From Balamuthia mandrillaris (lineage: Eukaryota; Discosea; Longamoebia; Balamuthiidae): a stretch of 64,000 bases of DNA. Every line of letters begins with the position of its first letter. Positions within the stretch are counted from its first letter, which is position 1. Below, in pieces: positions 11,066-22,286 of the stretch. The stretch covers positions 124,001 to 188,000 of the forward strand of contig JAVKOQ010000031.1 in assembly GCA_031835245.1 (NCBI GenBank), written 5' to 3'. The notes beneath the pieces are model-generated. The model was given only the letters and a program-made list of their open reading frames with translations. It did no database searches and had not been told where the DNA came from. The position numbers and the translations under genes are program-made.

Positions 11066-11640
11066 GTTTATCAGCCGTCCAAGGCTCTGGACTTTTTCTC
11101 CACTGCCCAACCTGTTGCTCTATTTTTTTTGAGGGGAAAAGCTCTTGCCGTCAGTTCGTTAAATGTGGAGGAAAGAAGAAGAGGCAGAACCCAACCTCGG
11201 AAAGGAGCGTTTTCTCAATAATATCTGCTGCAAGGACATGGGGGTACTTTTGGAAAACAGAAAAGTTACGGCCTTGCTTTTCGCTGAGCGGCCAGTTGTC
11301 GTTGCCTTTCCTCCTTTTCTTGTTGTTGCTTTTCCTCTTGTTCCTTCTCCTCCCTTTCTCGTTTCTTTTTTGCTCGCCATGTCGCCTTGCGTAGGGCTTC
11401 TTTTCGTCTTTGATCTTCCATCTCTAGCCTTATCCCAGTGTTTATCTTTTTATTTGTCCCAGTTAGCAGGGAAACCCATACAAAACCAGCGTTCTAGAAC
11501 GCCCTGCTATTTTGCGTGTGTGTGGTGTTTTTTGTTTGCGCCTGAGGAGGGGTCGACCCCCACACCAGCGCGAAGTACTGATCAAGGACGAACTGTTGTT
11601 GGTTCTGTCTTAGAAATTTCTAAGATAAAAGCTGAACGCA
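11016..11640. other. Non-coding region downstream of phosphatase
   Basis: Starts with a (CT)n run at about 11030-11063 and then becomes mixed-composition sequence without a convincing gene. It contains the palindrome at 11489-11502. Confidence 0.4.
11489..11502. promoter_or_regulatory. Heat-shock-element-like palindrome
   Basis: GCGTTCTAGAACGC is a perfect 14-bp palindrome whose centre TTCTAGAA is the inverted pair of nGAAn units that defines a minimal heat shock element (known for HSF sites). It sits 140 bp before the decayed coding fragments at 11640. Only two units are present, so binding is uncertain. Confidence 0.3.
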
Positions 11641-12834
11641 ACCTCTTCTCCTGTACTCTTACAGCAAAGAAGGGCTGGACAAGTTACCGCCTGATCTTCC
11701 AGGTCTTGGTTGACATCAAGAGTAGTTTGGCCGATATCAAGAGCACTTTGGACGACCACACGGTCGCTACGGTGGCAGAGGTAACTGCTCTCGACCTGAC
11801 GACGAAACGACTGTTAAACTAGGTGTGCAGTATGACCAGAATGGTGGTGGGGAAAAAAGCAGCTGTCAACAAGCCACAGCCCTCTATGACAAGCTTAAAC
11901 CAGAGTACACCCGCCTTCGAGGGCTCATTGGGGAGAGGGTCTGCCAGTGGTTGTGAACTCTGCGATGACGGTGCCTTTTTCACTATCACTGGCAGTAGCA
12001 TTGCCCTATTACGTGCTAAGCTGAAAGAATCAAACGATTAGAGACCATCGAGTATAACGCCATTGGTGACAGTGAAAAGGGCACCGTCATCGCCGAGTTC
12101 ACAACCACCACTTTTAAACGGGGCCACCTTATAGAGCCAGCAGAGGTCTCGTCGGTTTGAGTGGTACCAAGTTGCCTTGCTTGCTCGCGCAACTGGAATG
12201 ACAAGTGACTGCACTGGCTGTTGTTGAACAAGCAACCCCGCTTTTCGCTTGTCTGGTGTTTTATCGCTCCGATTTAAGCGAGCAGCAGTTGGATACGTTG
12301 GCCGCAATCTTGCTCTTCCAGGGGAATATAAGCTATCACAGCAACAAAGGTTTCACATGAGCGCGTGGTGCCTTGATCTGTACGTTTTGTTCTCCCTTTC
12401 GTTTTTCTTTCCTCCTTGGCTCAAGCCTCCTCCTTTACTTGCATTTGAAACACCAATCCAGACAACAAATCGGATCCAGCACACCGCGATTAACCATTGT
12501 GAATATTTCTGAACTATAACATCTCATTCTTTCTCTTTTTCATTTTGTGTAGCGGCGTCTCGCCCACCCTAGATGCCCAAGACGTGTAAGTATCTCTCTT
12601 GGTACCAGGAGATTGTCATAATGGAGTGACACGCGACGGCAACAACAACCCACCTCAGCCTACAGAAAAATTATTAGTGGGATTCACGTGCAAACGTCTC
12701 GGTCAGAATGGCGACGAATTCGACACAACTATTGTTGGAGCATATAAGAGCACATCGCTTTTGAAGTTCAAACTTTGTCATTCTTTCCGTTTCAAAATAC
12801 ACAAAAGAAATGTCATTACAATGTAGTTACTTTC
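11640..12834 (+). pseudogene. Decayed or unresolved coding fragments
   Basis: Several short plus-strand stretches have coding character but lie in shifting frames and are split by stops: VLVDIKSSLADIKSTLDDH (about 11700), QYDQNGGGEKSSCQQATALY (about 11830), NAIGDSEKGTVIAEFTTTTF (about 12060), FEWYQVALLARATGMTS (about 12160), VFYRSDLSEQQLDTLAAILL (about 12258) and a C-terminal-like frame at 12599-12826. Canonical introns could join a few of them but no model connects all. It may be a pseudogene, a gene with several introns missed here, or a sequence with errors. No family recognised. Confidence 0.35.
11947..12108. repeat. Imperfect inverted repeat, 43-nt arms
   Basis: The arms 11947-11989 and 12066-12108 are reverse complements with three mismatches (40 of 43), separated by 76 nt. 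Core: GTGGTTGTGAACTC.GCGATG. It could form a long hairpin. Both arms fall within the decayed coding fragments. Confidence 0.8.
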
Positions 12835-12975
12835 TTTCTCTGCCTTTTGCTCGTTTGAAGGAAATGCTTGTTGATGCTTGCTTGCAATCACCTGTTCCTT
12901 CGGCCAGTTCTTGCTCTGCTCTATGTGGTGAAGTTACTACTCTTCTCCTTTTAGTGTTTGGATAACATGGAAAGG

Positions 12976-14088
12976 TTAACCCGAAAGAAAGGATACGAAA
13001 GTGGGGGGATAAGGAAAGATAAGGTACCGTCCAACGAAAGAATACGAACTTTTTTGCTTCGGATGGGTTGACGTTGTAGTAACAGCTCCAGTCAACCTCT
13101 CAAGCATTGCCATAGAAGAAGAGGCTACAGCAGTCGGAACAGGAAGCACAGGAACTGTCCATCCCTTGATAGATATCAGCTCTTGTTCTTCTCTTCTTCT
13201 CATCTCTTCGGAAACTCTCTTTCCTCCTCCCGCCACTCCACCTCCTGACCCCGTTTCTTCTTTTTCTTCTAGCTCTCTTTCTTCTTCCTTCAGACGGTAA
13301 GCGTCAAGCAAAATCTGAAAGTTCTGGTTACGCAAAAACTCTTCATCAAGCTTCTCCCACTTCTCACGTCCTTTCATCCCGTTGACCTTCTTCTCCCTCT
13401 CCCTTACGTTCATGATGTACTCCATCGCACGAGAGACCTGACGCCGCCTGCCGCAGAGGTGAACGAGGTTCACAAAGGTAAGAAGATCCGGCTCTGTTCC
13501 TGCGTGCGTCTCCATGAGATCCACCAACCGAAAGGCCCTCTCCATTGCATCCTCTTTCTCTGCGCATGCCGCCACCATTGCATTGAGTACTTGTGGATCT
13601 TGTAAAGCTTCACAGGAAGAAGCAGATGAAGAAGAGGATAAGTTTCGTGGAAGTTTTCGCCGTGAAGCAGAAGAATGAAGTATTTTGCCTTCTTCTTGAA
13701 CAAAGTGGGAGAGCTGGTCAAGCGCTTCATGCTTCAGGAGGCCAACGAACAGGTTGGTCAGAGTCTCTCTGGTAGGATGTAGTGTTCTTTCTTGAATTGC
13801 TTTCATGACACTTTTGGCTGTCGCCTCAAACTCTGCGTTTCTGCTCTGACAACCTTGAAGAAGAACGGCGTTCCATTGTGCAGCTATTGAAGCTTTATCT
13901 TTCGGAGGAGAAGAGTTGTTTTTCGTAGGTTGAGGATATGGTTTTGTGGCTCTGTGGCTCCTTTTAGGGGTGGATGAGAAAGCACTTCGTTGCGGCAGTG
14001 GCGAGCAAGAAAGACACAAACGGTTTCTCGTGCAGGCAAAGCAGCAGGACGAGCTGGAAGACGGAGCTAACGCAAACGTAAAACGCAA
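12976..14088 (-). CDS. PPR-like organellar protein
   Basis: Single-exon gene of 370 residues. The N-terminus is rich in Ser, Arg, Cys and Pro with almost no acidic residues for about 60 positions, as in mitochondrial targeting peptides. Helix-turn-helix repeats follow that resemble pentatricopeptide units (HPTRETLTNLFVGLLKHEAL, DPQVLNAMVAACAEKEDAME, EPDLLTFVNLVHLCGRRRQV, NFQILLDAYRLKEEE). PPR proteins bind organellar RNA to control processing, editing or translation. The repeats are degenerate, so the family call is moderate. A Glu-rich and Gly-rich spacer lies near residues 280-300. Confidence 0.65.
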   Translation of the reverse strand: MRFTFALAPSSSSSCCFACTRNRLCLSCSPLPQRSAFSSTPKRSHRATKPYPQPTKNNSSPPKDKASIAAQWNAVLLQGCQSRNAEFEATAKSVMKAIQERTLHPTRETLTNLFVGLLKHEALDQLSHFVQEEGKILHSSASRRKLPRNLSSSSSASSCEALQDPQVLNAMVAACAEKEDAMERAFRLVDLMETHAGTEPDLLTFVNLVHLCGRRRQVSRAMEYIMNVREREKKVNGMKGREKWEKLDEEFLRNQNFQILLDAYRLKEEERELEEKEETGSGGGVAGGGKRVSEEMRRREEQELISIKGWTVPVLPVPTAVASSSMAMLERLTGAVTTTSTHPKQKSSYSFVGRYLIFPYPPTFVSFLSG

Positions 14089-14454
14089 TGTTCAGCAGGC
14101 CTTCAGAACAAGAATAAAGACTTACCCAAAGAAAGAGTGCCATAATTCTTCCTCACAAACTTGTGAGAGGGTCGTCCAGAAGCAGATACCAGAGAAGAAA
14201 GGCACGTTCGTTTCCACATGTTTTTGGTGTTCCAGTTTGCTTCTGTCTCTCTCCCTTCGCTTTTCTGTCTCTGTTGAATTTAATTGTAAAATTAACCTTT
14301 TATAGATGTGACCTCGCGTTTATGGTAATGAATTTCACGCTCTCGTATCCGGGCTCGTATCCTCTCTCACGTCCATATCAAAACTCCGTTTAAATTCCGG
14401 TCCAATCACGATGCCAGCTGACATCACACAGCTCATTCTGATTGGTCCACATGA
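14089..14454. other. Intergenic region between minus-strand genes
   Basis: 366 bp between the PPR-like gene start and the transporter stop. No convincing coding frame, repeat or GTCGAC element seen. Confidence 0.5.
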
Positions 14455-15227
14455 TCAGTTGACGATCTGGAAGACCACCGAAAGCAGGTCGTAAAACACA
14501 GCAAAGGTGAAGTAGAAGAGCACCGGCCATCTCAGCTGGAACAACCAGGCGGGCAGCACGTAAGGGATGGAGAGGTTGTGCTGGAGGAGACGCGACGTGC
14601 CCAACATCACCACCACCAAACAGCCAGACTCGATGTTGAGCGCCAAGGAGGTGACCACTTCCATCACCACCAAAAAACTCTGTTTTACCATCAGCATCGG
14701 TCAAAAAGAACCCGACGAAAAGATGATCCAATGAATGAAAAAACAACAAACCTTTGGGTTGGCTTGAGCAAAGAGCATGACGATGCCAAAGCAGATGGAA
14801 TAGAGGAAGCTTTGGCGGTAGAGAGGCGGCGCGTTCCAAAGCCTCTCCAAGATAAAGTTGGTTTTGGCGGAGAACCACTCAAAATGGAAGTCCCTTGCTT
14901 TCCAATTCTTAACATAGCCATCCACTATTTTAAGAAGAGAAATGAAAACAAGAAAAGAATAAAAAAGGACAAGCAGAAAGAACGTACGGGTATGTTTAAG
15001 ACCAATGCCAACAGTGATGAAGCTAACGGTGACGGAGACCATTATGAAGACGTCTACCAGTACAGCGATCCAGCGATACTCTGGAAAGTCCCTTCTTATG
15101 ATGTCGATGAGAGGTACTGTCGCTATGTGGCCTTCCTCTCCTGCCCTGGAATCGATCGTTTTGAAATGTGGAGATGTTATTTGAAGATAAACGCGAGGAG
15201 AGAAGAAGCGAGAGAGAGGGAGAGGGA

Positions 15228-15271
<44 letters not shown>

Positions 15272-18140
15272 AGTACAGTTCGAGAGAGATGGAGCCTCCG
15301 TGTTGAGGGACGATTTTCAGCACATAGTAGCACCAAATGATATTGAGCACATCTAAGGAGTTGGGCGAATGTAAAGTTGCATGACAAAGCTTAGTTCATT
15401 ATGAAAGTTACGCGACAAGAAAGACAGAACAATAAAAGAGACACTGAAAGAAATAATAAGCACAAAAAAAAAGCAGCATACATGTGGTAAATAGCCCAAG
15501 CACGGTGGCTGCAGTTAGCTTTATCATGTCCTTCCGGTGGAAGCCAATCTTTGCAAATACCACTGGTAATGTGTTGGCTGCTCCGCCTTTACGTTTCGTG
15601 ATTCATTATAGGTTGCACAAATAAATGAGTTAAAGATAATACTCAAAACAAAAGAACGGCAAAAACAAAAGGAAACAAGATGATGGCTAGAATTTAAATC
15701 AAACCTAAAGCCACAGTTCCGATGAGGAATGGTTGTCCAACATAACGCCAATTATTGGAGATTGGATGGTCAGCCTCTGCACCCACTATTCCTGTCACTA
15801 CCACCTTTAAATTAAAGAAAACTGTGTCAATATAAAACGATAGCATTTTTGTAAAAAAATAACACGTACCATCATGATAAGAAGGAAACCTTTGCCCAAC
15901 GTGAGAAAGGAAATGATCCCACTGAAAGAGAATTCTTTGTTTAGTCCTGAGAAGGAGAAGGAGAAGGAGAAGAAGAAGAAGAAGAAGAAGAAGAAGAAGA
16001 AGAAGAAGAAGAACAGGTAGAACAAGAAGAAGAACAAGAAGAAGAAGAACAAGAAGAAGAAGAAGAACAAGAAGAACAAGAACAACAACAAGAACAACAA
16101 CAAGAACAACAACAAGAAAACCTTATAAATAAAGAACCAAAAATAACAACACTGCCGAAAAGGATGATAAACGGAAGGATAAGAAGGGTATGGGGCACAT
16201 TCATAATATGTGCATAGGCTTCCGAAGCCGCCAAAGAATAACTGATCAATATAGAAATACTGCAATTGGTTCAATAAAATAACGATCACTGGTTAATAAA
16301 GAAGAAAGGAAGAAAGGAAGAAAGGAAGAGAAAGCGTTGCGTACAAGTGTAGCATAACGGCAGCATCAAAGACATGTCGTAAATAACGTCCTAAGAAGAG
16401 CGAACCCATCGTGTGCAGATCAGGTCCTTTCTCCAACCCTCCAAATTCCTTTCCGTAACATTGAAGATAACCTTCTTGCTCAGTCCCTGCCATTTGGACG
16501 TATCTTATTCTTCCTAATTCACGACGTCTATGACTGCCTCTCCGGATTCGACCACTCTCAAGCGCGTCATGTTCTTCTTCTTCCTCCTCCTCTTCATTTG
16601 CTCCATATTCTTCTTCTCCTTCAAGATATTCATAATCTTCATCTGCTAATTCAATGGGGACAAACTCTTCGCTATCCCTCACTTCAGTTGATGTCGACCG
16701 TCTGCTTTCCTCTTCTTCGCTTCCGCTAAGATAATAGTCTTCTTCGTCAGGCATCTCTTGACGTTTGTGTGACCGTTTATGCCGTCGCTCTTCATCTTTG
16801 ATTGTTGATGTTCTCGCTGGGTTAAATTGTAAAGGCGTTATAAAACCTAATTCTTGGTCTCGTAGCTGGTGTAGCACCATAATGTAGATTATGTCAGAAA
16901 CAAGAAACAAGAAACAAGAAACGAGAACGAGAACGAGAACGAGAACGAGAACGAGAAACAAAGGACATATAAAGCAGAACTAAGTATGACATACACTCGC
17001 ACGACTGAGCTGAGTTCGCTGCTGGTTCTGCCTGTCCTGCTGGTCCTGCACGATCTTGGTCCGCTGTAGCAGCTCCACCATGAAGAACAGTACCAAGGCC
17101 TGCATGACTACACCCCACGTATAGGTCAACAGCATGGGCGTGAAGCCGCTGTCCGCCACTCGAATGGGCAAGCCCAGAATGCCAGTGCCCAGCACGGTGG
17201 CCACCGTCACGAAGAAGGCCGTCACAAAGGGCCACCACGAAGCAAAGCGTCCTCGCTTTGGTTCTTCTGGTTCTTCTGGTTCTTCTGGTAGTTGATGCTT
17301 CTCAGAAGAAGCAGAGAGTTGTTGTTGAGCAGAATGAGAAGACGAAGACGAAGAAGAAGAAGACGGCAAGAGGCCGTCGCTGCTGGTGCTGAGAAGCAGA
17401 GCGGTGGAAGTACGCTTGGCGTGGTGCTCGTTGGAGGAAGAGGAGAGAGAGGGTGAGTCGCCTCTTCCTTGGTTTGCTTCTCCTTCTTCCTCTTTGACAT
17501 TGTCTGAAGAAGAAGACGCAGAGCCAGAGCCAGAGGCATACCCAGAAGAAGAGGAGTACGGCCTTTCTTCTTGGCCTTCGCGCTTCTCTTGCTCCTCCTC
17601 CTCTTCTTCTTGAGGTTTGGAAGGGTCCTGTTTTCTTTTGTGGTGAGGGTGGTAGTCCCTTCTTCCGCCTAACAGCTGTTTCTTCTCTCGTTGGTGTCGT
17701 CGCCGCTGCTGCAAATTTTGAAAGGAGAGAAACCTCTCCTCTTCCTCCAGTTCATCTTGAGAGCGCTGTTGCAGCACTCTTCTGGGCAGCATGTCCTCAT
17801 CGTCCTCCTCCTCCTCTTCGTCTTCCTCTCCACCAACGAGACCACCCGATGCTGCCAACGCTCCTCCTCCTTCCCCGTTCGCTTCTTCTTCTTCTTCTCC
17901 CTCTCCCTCTTCTTCCTCCTCGTGGTCGGACATGACCACAAAGTCAAAAGCGTCGTCCTGGTCTCCACCTTCCTTCTCGCTGAGGTAGTGCTCCACGACT
18001 TGTCCCTCCTCCCCACCTTCGCTCCCCGAGGAGACCCTGACAAAGTCTTCCTCGCTTTCTTCGTCGTCGTCGTCCGAGGCAGCATACCTTCTCTCCATGT
18101 TTTTCTTCTTTTTCTTCTTCACCTTTTTTTTTTCGTTCAC
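14455..18140 (-). CDS. AAAP/SLC38-type amino-acid transporter
   Basis: Ten exons on the minus strand: 18140-16995, 16865-16345, 16259-16122, 15921-15870, 15804-15705, 15586-15482, 15352-15277, 15145-14988, 14924-14752 and 14679-14455 (897 residues; a second Met at 18098 would give 883). The first 300 residues or so are a highly charged, Asp/Glu/Ser/Lys-rich disordered region. Then come TM1 with the family signature GTGILGLPIRVADSGF, TM2, a second acidic insertion of about 130 residues, and the remaining helices, including GGAANTLPVVFAKIGF and VDVFIMVSVTVSFITVGIGL. The family performs proton- or sodium-coupled amino-acid transport across vacuolar/lysosomal or plasma membranes. Three introns carry (CT), (TTC/TTG) or hexamer repeats on the sense strand. 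Confidence 0.88.
15211..15269. repeat. (GA)n/(CT)n microsatellite
   Basis: GA on the plus strand, CT on the sense strand of the transporter, inside an intron just upstream of a 3' splice site. Confidence 0.9.
15951..16116. repeat. GAA/AAC trinucleotide repeat in intron
   Basis: Interspersed GAA and ACA units; TTC/TTG when read in the transporter's sense direction, matching the repeat types in two plus-strand genes. Confidence 0.9.
16911..16960. repeat. GAGAAC hexamer repeat
   Basis: About six tandem GAGAAC units in a transporter intron; pyrimidine-rich on the sense strand. Confidence 0.85.
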
Positions 18141-18189
18141 CTTTTCTCTATTTTTTAAGTGGACAATTTTTTCCTTTTTTCATCACATT

Positions 18190-18216
18190 GTCGACACCTC
18201 ATTTTTCCGTGTCGAC
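18190..18216. promoter_or_regulatory. Paired GTCGAC promoter elements
   Basis: Two GTCGAC cores at 18190-18195 and 18211-18216, one reading GTCGACA on each strand, so they form an inverted pair 15 bp apart. They lie 50-120 bp upstream of the transporter start. Confidence 0.5.
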
Positions 18217-18709
18217 GTTAGACTGCGTTTCGTTGGTTCGAAGCAGATCTCCAGCTTTTTTTTATTTCTGGTTTTTAATTTATTTATTACTTTTTATTTA
18301 TTTCTTTATTCTTATTTATTTTTTTTTTTTTTTTGAAGTGTGGTGGCTTGGCTTGCGGAGCTTTTGCGTGATGGAGCAACGGGAATGGGGGTACGGTAAG
18401 GAGATACCAAGTGAACCGCAACGAGGCCAATGAAACACGAATATCGAAAAGTGCAAAGAAGAAAAGCATGACAGGTCAAAACAAGCAGTTGCTTGTCAAG
18501 AACTCAGATTTTATTCTGTTCAGCTCCAATCATAAAAGAGATGAACCCACAGAAGATGAACAGATAAGCCAATAAAAACCTCCACAATGGACAGTTCCGC
18601 CTCGTTCTTGTCAAAGATTTCACGTTTGGGTCCACTTTATTGTTTTCGTTTGTTGCTCATTTAAAGTAAATGTAATGGTGTCTGTTCGCTGTTGGGAACC
18701 TGATGAAAC

Positions 18710-18717
18710 TATAAAAA
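18710..18717 (+). promoter_or_regulatory. TATA box of the metalloprotease gene
   Basis: TATAAAAA 76 bp before the start codon, followed by a plausible initiator around 18740-18750. It is one of the few clear TATA boxes in the window, which suggests a regulated or highly expressed gene. Confidence 0.55.
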
Positions 18718-18792
18718 CTCAACGGCTCGCCTGAGCTCAGTCACTCATCTTCAACAAAAACTAAAGAAGAGCAGCTCTTCCGGACAAAAACA

Positions 18793-20302
18793 ATGGCAAT
18801 CTCTACTGTGAAGTGCGGCGTTCTCTTTGCCTTGCTCTTCTTCTGTTGTACCACTTACACTTTTGCATCATCTGACTATGCTGACATTGTTGGTTCGGTT
18901 TTTTCACTCCTCTTTCTTTCGTTTTTGCCTCTAACGTTGTTCTCTTCACAACCAAATAGCTCGTGCTCAATCTCTTCCAGAGACAAAAGAACTGCTGTCC
19001 ACCATTCCGTTCACCATCACTTATCCTTCTTCCTCTGAGATCCAACGAAGGACGGTCGGCGATGCCACTTTTCACAGCCGTCGGTCGATGAAACTTTCTT
19101 TCACCGCTCTCTCTCGCAGCTTCTCCGCTGAGCTTCACCACAATGCTGAGCTCTTTGCTGACGATGCCGTCATCTCCGAGTTTGAGGACGATGAGCTGGT
19201 AGCTGAGAGCTTCGCCCCAGAAAGCAATGCCTACTTGGGAGAGGCCTGGATCGACGGAAAGGAGAGGGCCATCGTCTCTGCTGTGCTGGTGGATGAGGAG
19301 AAGGGCATATTCCACATGAGCATCACCAACGAGGAGTCCGGAGAGAGCTACGTTGTGGAGCCGACCTACTTGCACCCCACTCTCTTCCGTAGGAGCGTGG
19401 AGCATGAGTTGCACGATCAGTTTGGCAATCATATGGTTGTCTTCAAGGAGAACGTGCATGACTTGAACAAGTTCTTGCACAACGTCGGTGACGTTGAGGA
19501 GGAAGAGGAGAAGAGAAGCAAAGAGCAGACCTACTGTGGAACTGAGGAGACTGACGATGCTGAAGCAGAGGAAGAGGCGAGCTTTGCGGATGCCTCAGCC
19601 ACCTCCAGCTGTCCCCCTCGCAGCACCACCTACCTCCAGATGGGAGTAGCCACGGACAACCAGTACGTCCGCAAGGCCGGTGGCAGCTCCGGAGCTCGCA
19701 ACACCATCTCCTACGTCTTCAACACCCTCCAGACCAAGTACTACTCCGCCGTGCGCAACAAACCCGTCATCAAGTCCCTCCAGATCTACTCCACGGCTTC
19801 TTCCTCGCTAGGCTTCAACACGGCCAGCTGCCCCTCCGATGTGCAGTCCCGCCTCACCCCCTTCTGCTCCTGGCGGACTAGGCAGACTGACCGTTCCATC
19901 GGTCTGTGGCATCTGTTGTCCGGCTGCCTGCCTGACCGTAGCGGCGTTGCCGGAAGGGCCTACTACAGCGCCGTTTGCCTGTACTCCACCCGAGGCTGCG
20001 GCATCACCGGTTACATGGGAGGCAACGCTCGGTGGGTCATCCCGGCTCATGAGATTGGACACAACTTTGGAGCACGGCACAGCAGCAACATCATGGCTCC
20101 TTCTGTCAACAGCAGGGCCACGGGTTTCCCTTCCACAGCGATCTCTCAGATGTGTCAGTACACGTTCAGGGTATCGGCCAGAACAGCCTGCTTGACCACC
20201 ACGGCTCCCAGCGGCACCTCCTCCAGGAGGCTCGGCGAAAGCGAAGAGGGTGGTGAGAAACAAGAGTCTTCCGCTGCTCCAGCAGCCATGCCTTTCTGGT
20301 GA
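18793..20302 (+). CDS. Secreted metzincin metalloprotease (reprolysin-like)
   Basis: Two exons (18793-18892, 18960-20302) give 480 residues. A signal peptide (CGVLFALLFFCCTTYTFA) is followed by an acidic propeptide-like region (about 30-235) with an Asp/Glu-rich end. The catalytic domain starts near CPPRSTTYLQMGVATDN. The zinc motif HEIGHNFGARH spans residues 397-407, with catalytic Glu398 and three His ligands, and is followed at once by NIMAP, a likely Met-turn. The EIGHNFGA wording is closest to reprolysins (M12B); the very short gap to the Met-turn is more like matrixins. Cys residues in the catalytic domain suggest disulfides. Likely role: extracellular or phagosomal protein breakdown (inference). 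Confidence 0.88.
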
Positions 20303-20717
20303 AAACGCTGTTTTTTTTTTGTTTTGTGCCCATGTAAATATTGTTTTTTGCAAAAATTTGTTTGGCTTGAGTACCTTTCTTTGTGTCTGTGCTGGTGGTT
20401 CTAGCATGAGTCCCCTTTCTCTTCATGCATTATTTCGTCCACGATTGTTTCATATCGATAAAACGAGATCTTCCACGTCATAAATTTCCATAAAAGGTGC
20501 AGCTGCAAGTGGCTATGTCTACAAAATTGCCTTTTATAGGTTTATTTCATGAAAATATCGGGATGTATATTAACTAATTTTTTGAATATTTTGTTATGGT
20601 TGTTAGGTATCCGAAAAGATACCGTCTGGAGGAGAGAGAAATCAGAGTGACGAAAGGAAAGGAAGAAGAAGGAGCAGCGAGAAGAGAAAACAAAAAGTAG
20701 GAAAAACAGACGACAAA
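20303..20717. other. Intergenic region
   Basis: 415 bp between two plus-strand genes, with T-rich sequence after the protease stop and A/G-rich sequence before the RhoGEF start. No GTCGAC element or coding frame seen. Confidence 0.5.
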
Positions 20718-22205
20718 ATGGCGGAACTGGTCGAGTCCTTGACGGAGACGATGGCCAAGAAGCAGGCGGCAAAGTACGACCCGGCCTTGGAGGCCGACGC
20801 CAGATCCTTCTTGGTCGGTTTGTTCGGAGGGGAGGCCGCGTTTGGGGACCTCGTGGCCAAGCTCTCGGCTGGCGAGAAGATGCAACCGCTGCTCAAAGAT
20901 GGCGTTCTGCTTTGCCAGTACGTTTCTTTCTTTTTTTGTGCTGGCTATGGCTGTTTTTTAAACAGTTCGTTGCTACAGTGCTGCCAACAAAGTTTGTCCA
21001 GGGTTAGTTCCAAGGGTCAACAGCTCTTCATTGCCATTTAAACAAAGAGTACCTCTTTCCATCTTCTACTTTGTTGTTGTTGTTCTTCTTCTTGTTCTTC
21101 TTCTTGTTCTTCTTCTTCTTCTTGTTCTTGTTCTTCTCCTTCTTCTTCTTCTTCTTCTTCTTCTTCTTCTTCTTCTTCTTCTTCTTCTTCTTCTTCTTCT
21201 TCTTCTTGTTGCGTTTTCTTCTTCTGGTTCTTCTTGTTCTTCTTCTTGTTCTTCTACTTCTTCTTCTTCTTCTTCTTCTTGTTCATCTTCTTGTTCTTCT
21301 TCTTCTTGTTCTTGGTTTTCTTCTTCTTCTTTTTCTTCTTCTTCTTCTTCTTTTTCTTCTTCTTCTTCTTCTTCTTATATTGCTTTCAAACGAAAAGGAA
21401 AACATATCGGGTTACTTAACAGGCTGCGAGAAGTTGGGCTTCAACTCGGCTGAACTCTTTGAAACGGTGGACTTGTTTGACGACAAAGACATGATGCGTG
21501 TCTTTAACTCTTTGCGTGTGCTGAAGACCTACAAAGAGAAATATGACCCTGAGACGCTAAAGTTTGTTTTCCTTCTCTCTTGCTCTTCTCATTTCTAATT
21601 CTGTTCTGCCTCTCTTTCTTGTAACTTCTTTTACGTATCTTGTCACTTCTGTTTCTGTTCTCTTTCTTTCTTTCTTACGGCCAAAGTTTCTATTTGCTGT
21701 TCATTCGCGAAACAGAGAACGGCTAAGCAAAGCAACAGAAAAGAAAGCGCCAGTTACCGCCAAGCCGACTGTGGCGGTAGGATCACCAGCACCTCGCCGC
21801 GTTGTTACGACACGTTCATCTTCTTCTCTTGCCAGCAGCAGCAGTCCAGTTGCCTCTCCAACAATCCAACGAAGAAATCCTGAAGCCCGTACGCTTTGTC
21901 GTACTAATTCTTATTCTTCTTCTAGTTCTTCTTCTTCTTCTTGTTCTTCTTCTTCTTCTTCTTATATTGATGAAACTCAAACATTATAGCTCCATCTGTT
22001 TCAAGTTTGGAGAATGACATAGCTGTTGCAAATGAGTTCAAGTACAGCGTAGAATTGGAGCGCATTGCATGCGATTGGATGGGAAAGGTACTTGATAAGG
22101 ATCTCGCTACACCTTCTTTCATTGAATGCATTAAATCTGGCGTTGTTCTGTGCGAGTACGTGATCTCTGTTTGTTATTTCGTTTCTTCTTCCTCCTCTCT
22201 CTCTC

Positions 22206-22236
<31 letters not shown>

Positions 22237-22243
22237 CCCTCTC

Positions 22244-22286
<43 letters not shown>

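Larger units (their letters stand above)
18141..18792. other. Divergent promoter region
   Basis: About 650 bp between the transporter (minus) and the metalloprotease (plus), A/T-rich with T homopolymers. It holds two GTCGAC elements near the transporter and a TATA box near the protease. Confidence 0.6.

Noticed and set aside
18230-18250. GGTTCGAAGC as a possible tRNA B box
   Set aside because: No matching A box, acceptor stem or terminator nearby.
21031-21600. Plus-strand Leu/Phe/Ser repeat frames
   Set aside because: Intron repeat; the last part is a genuine CH exon, included in the RhoGEF model.
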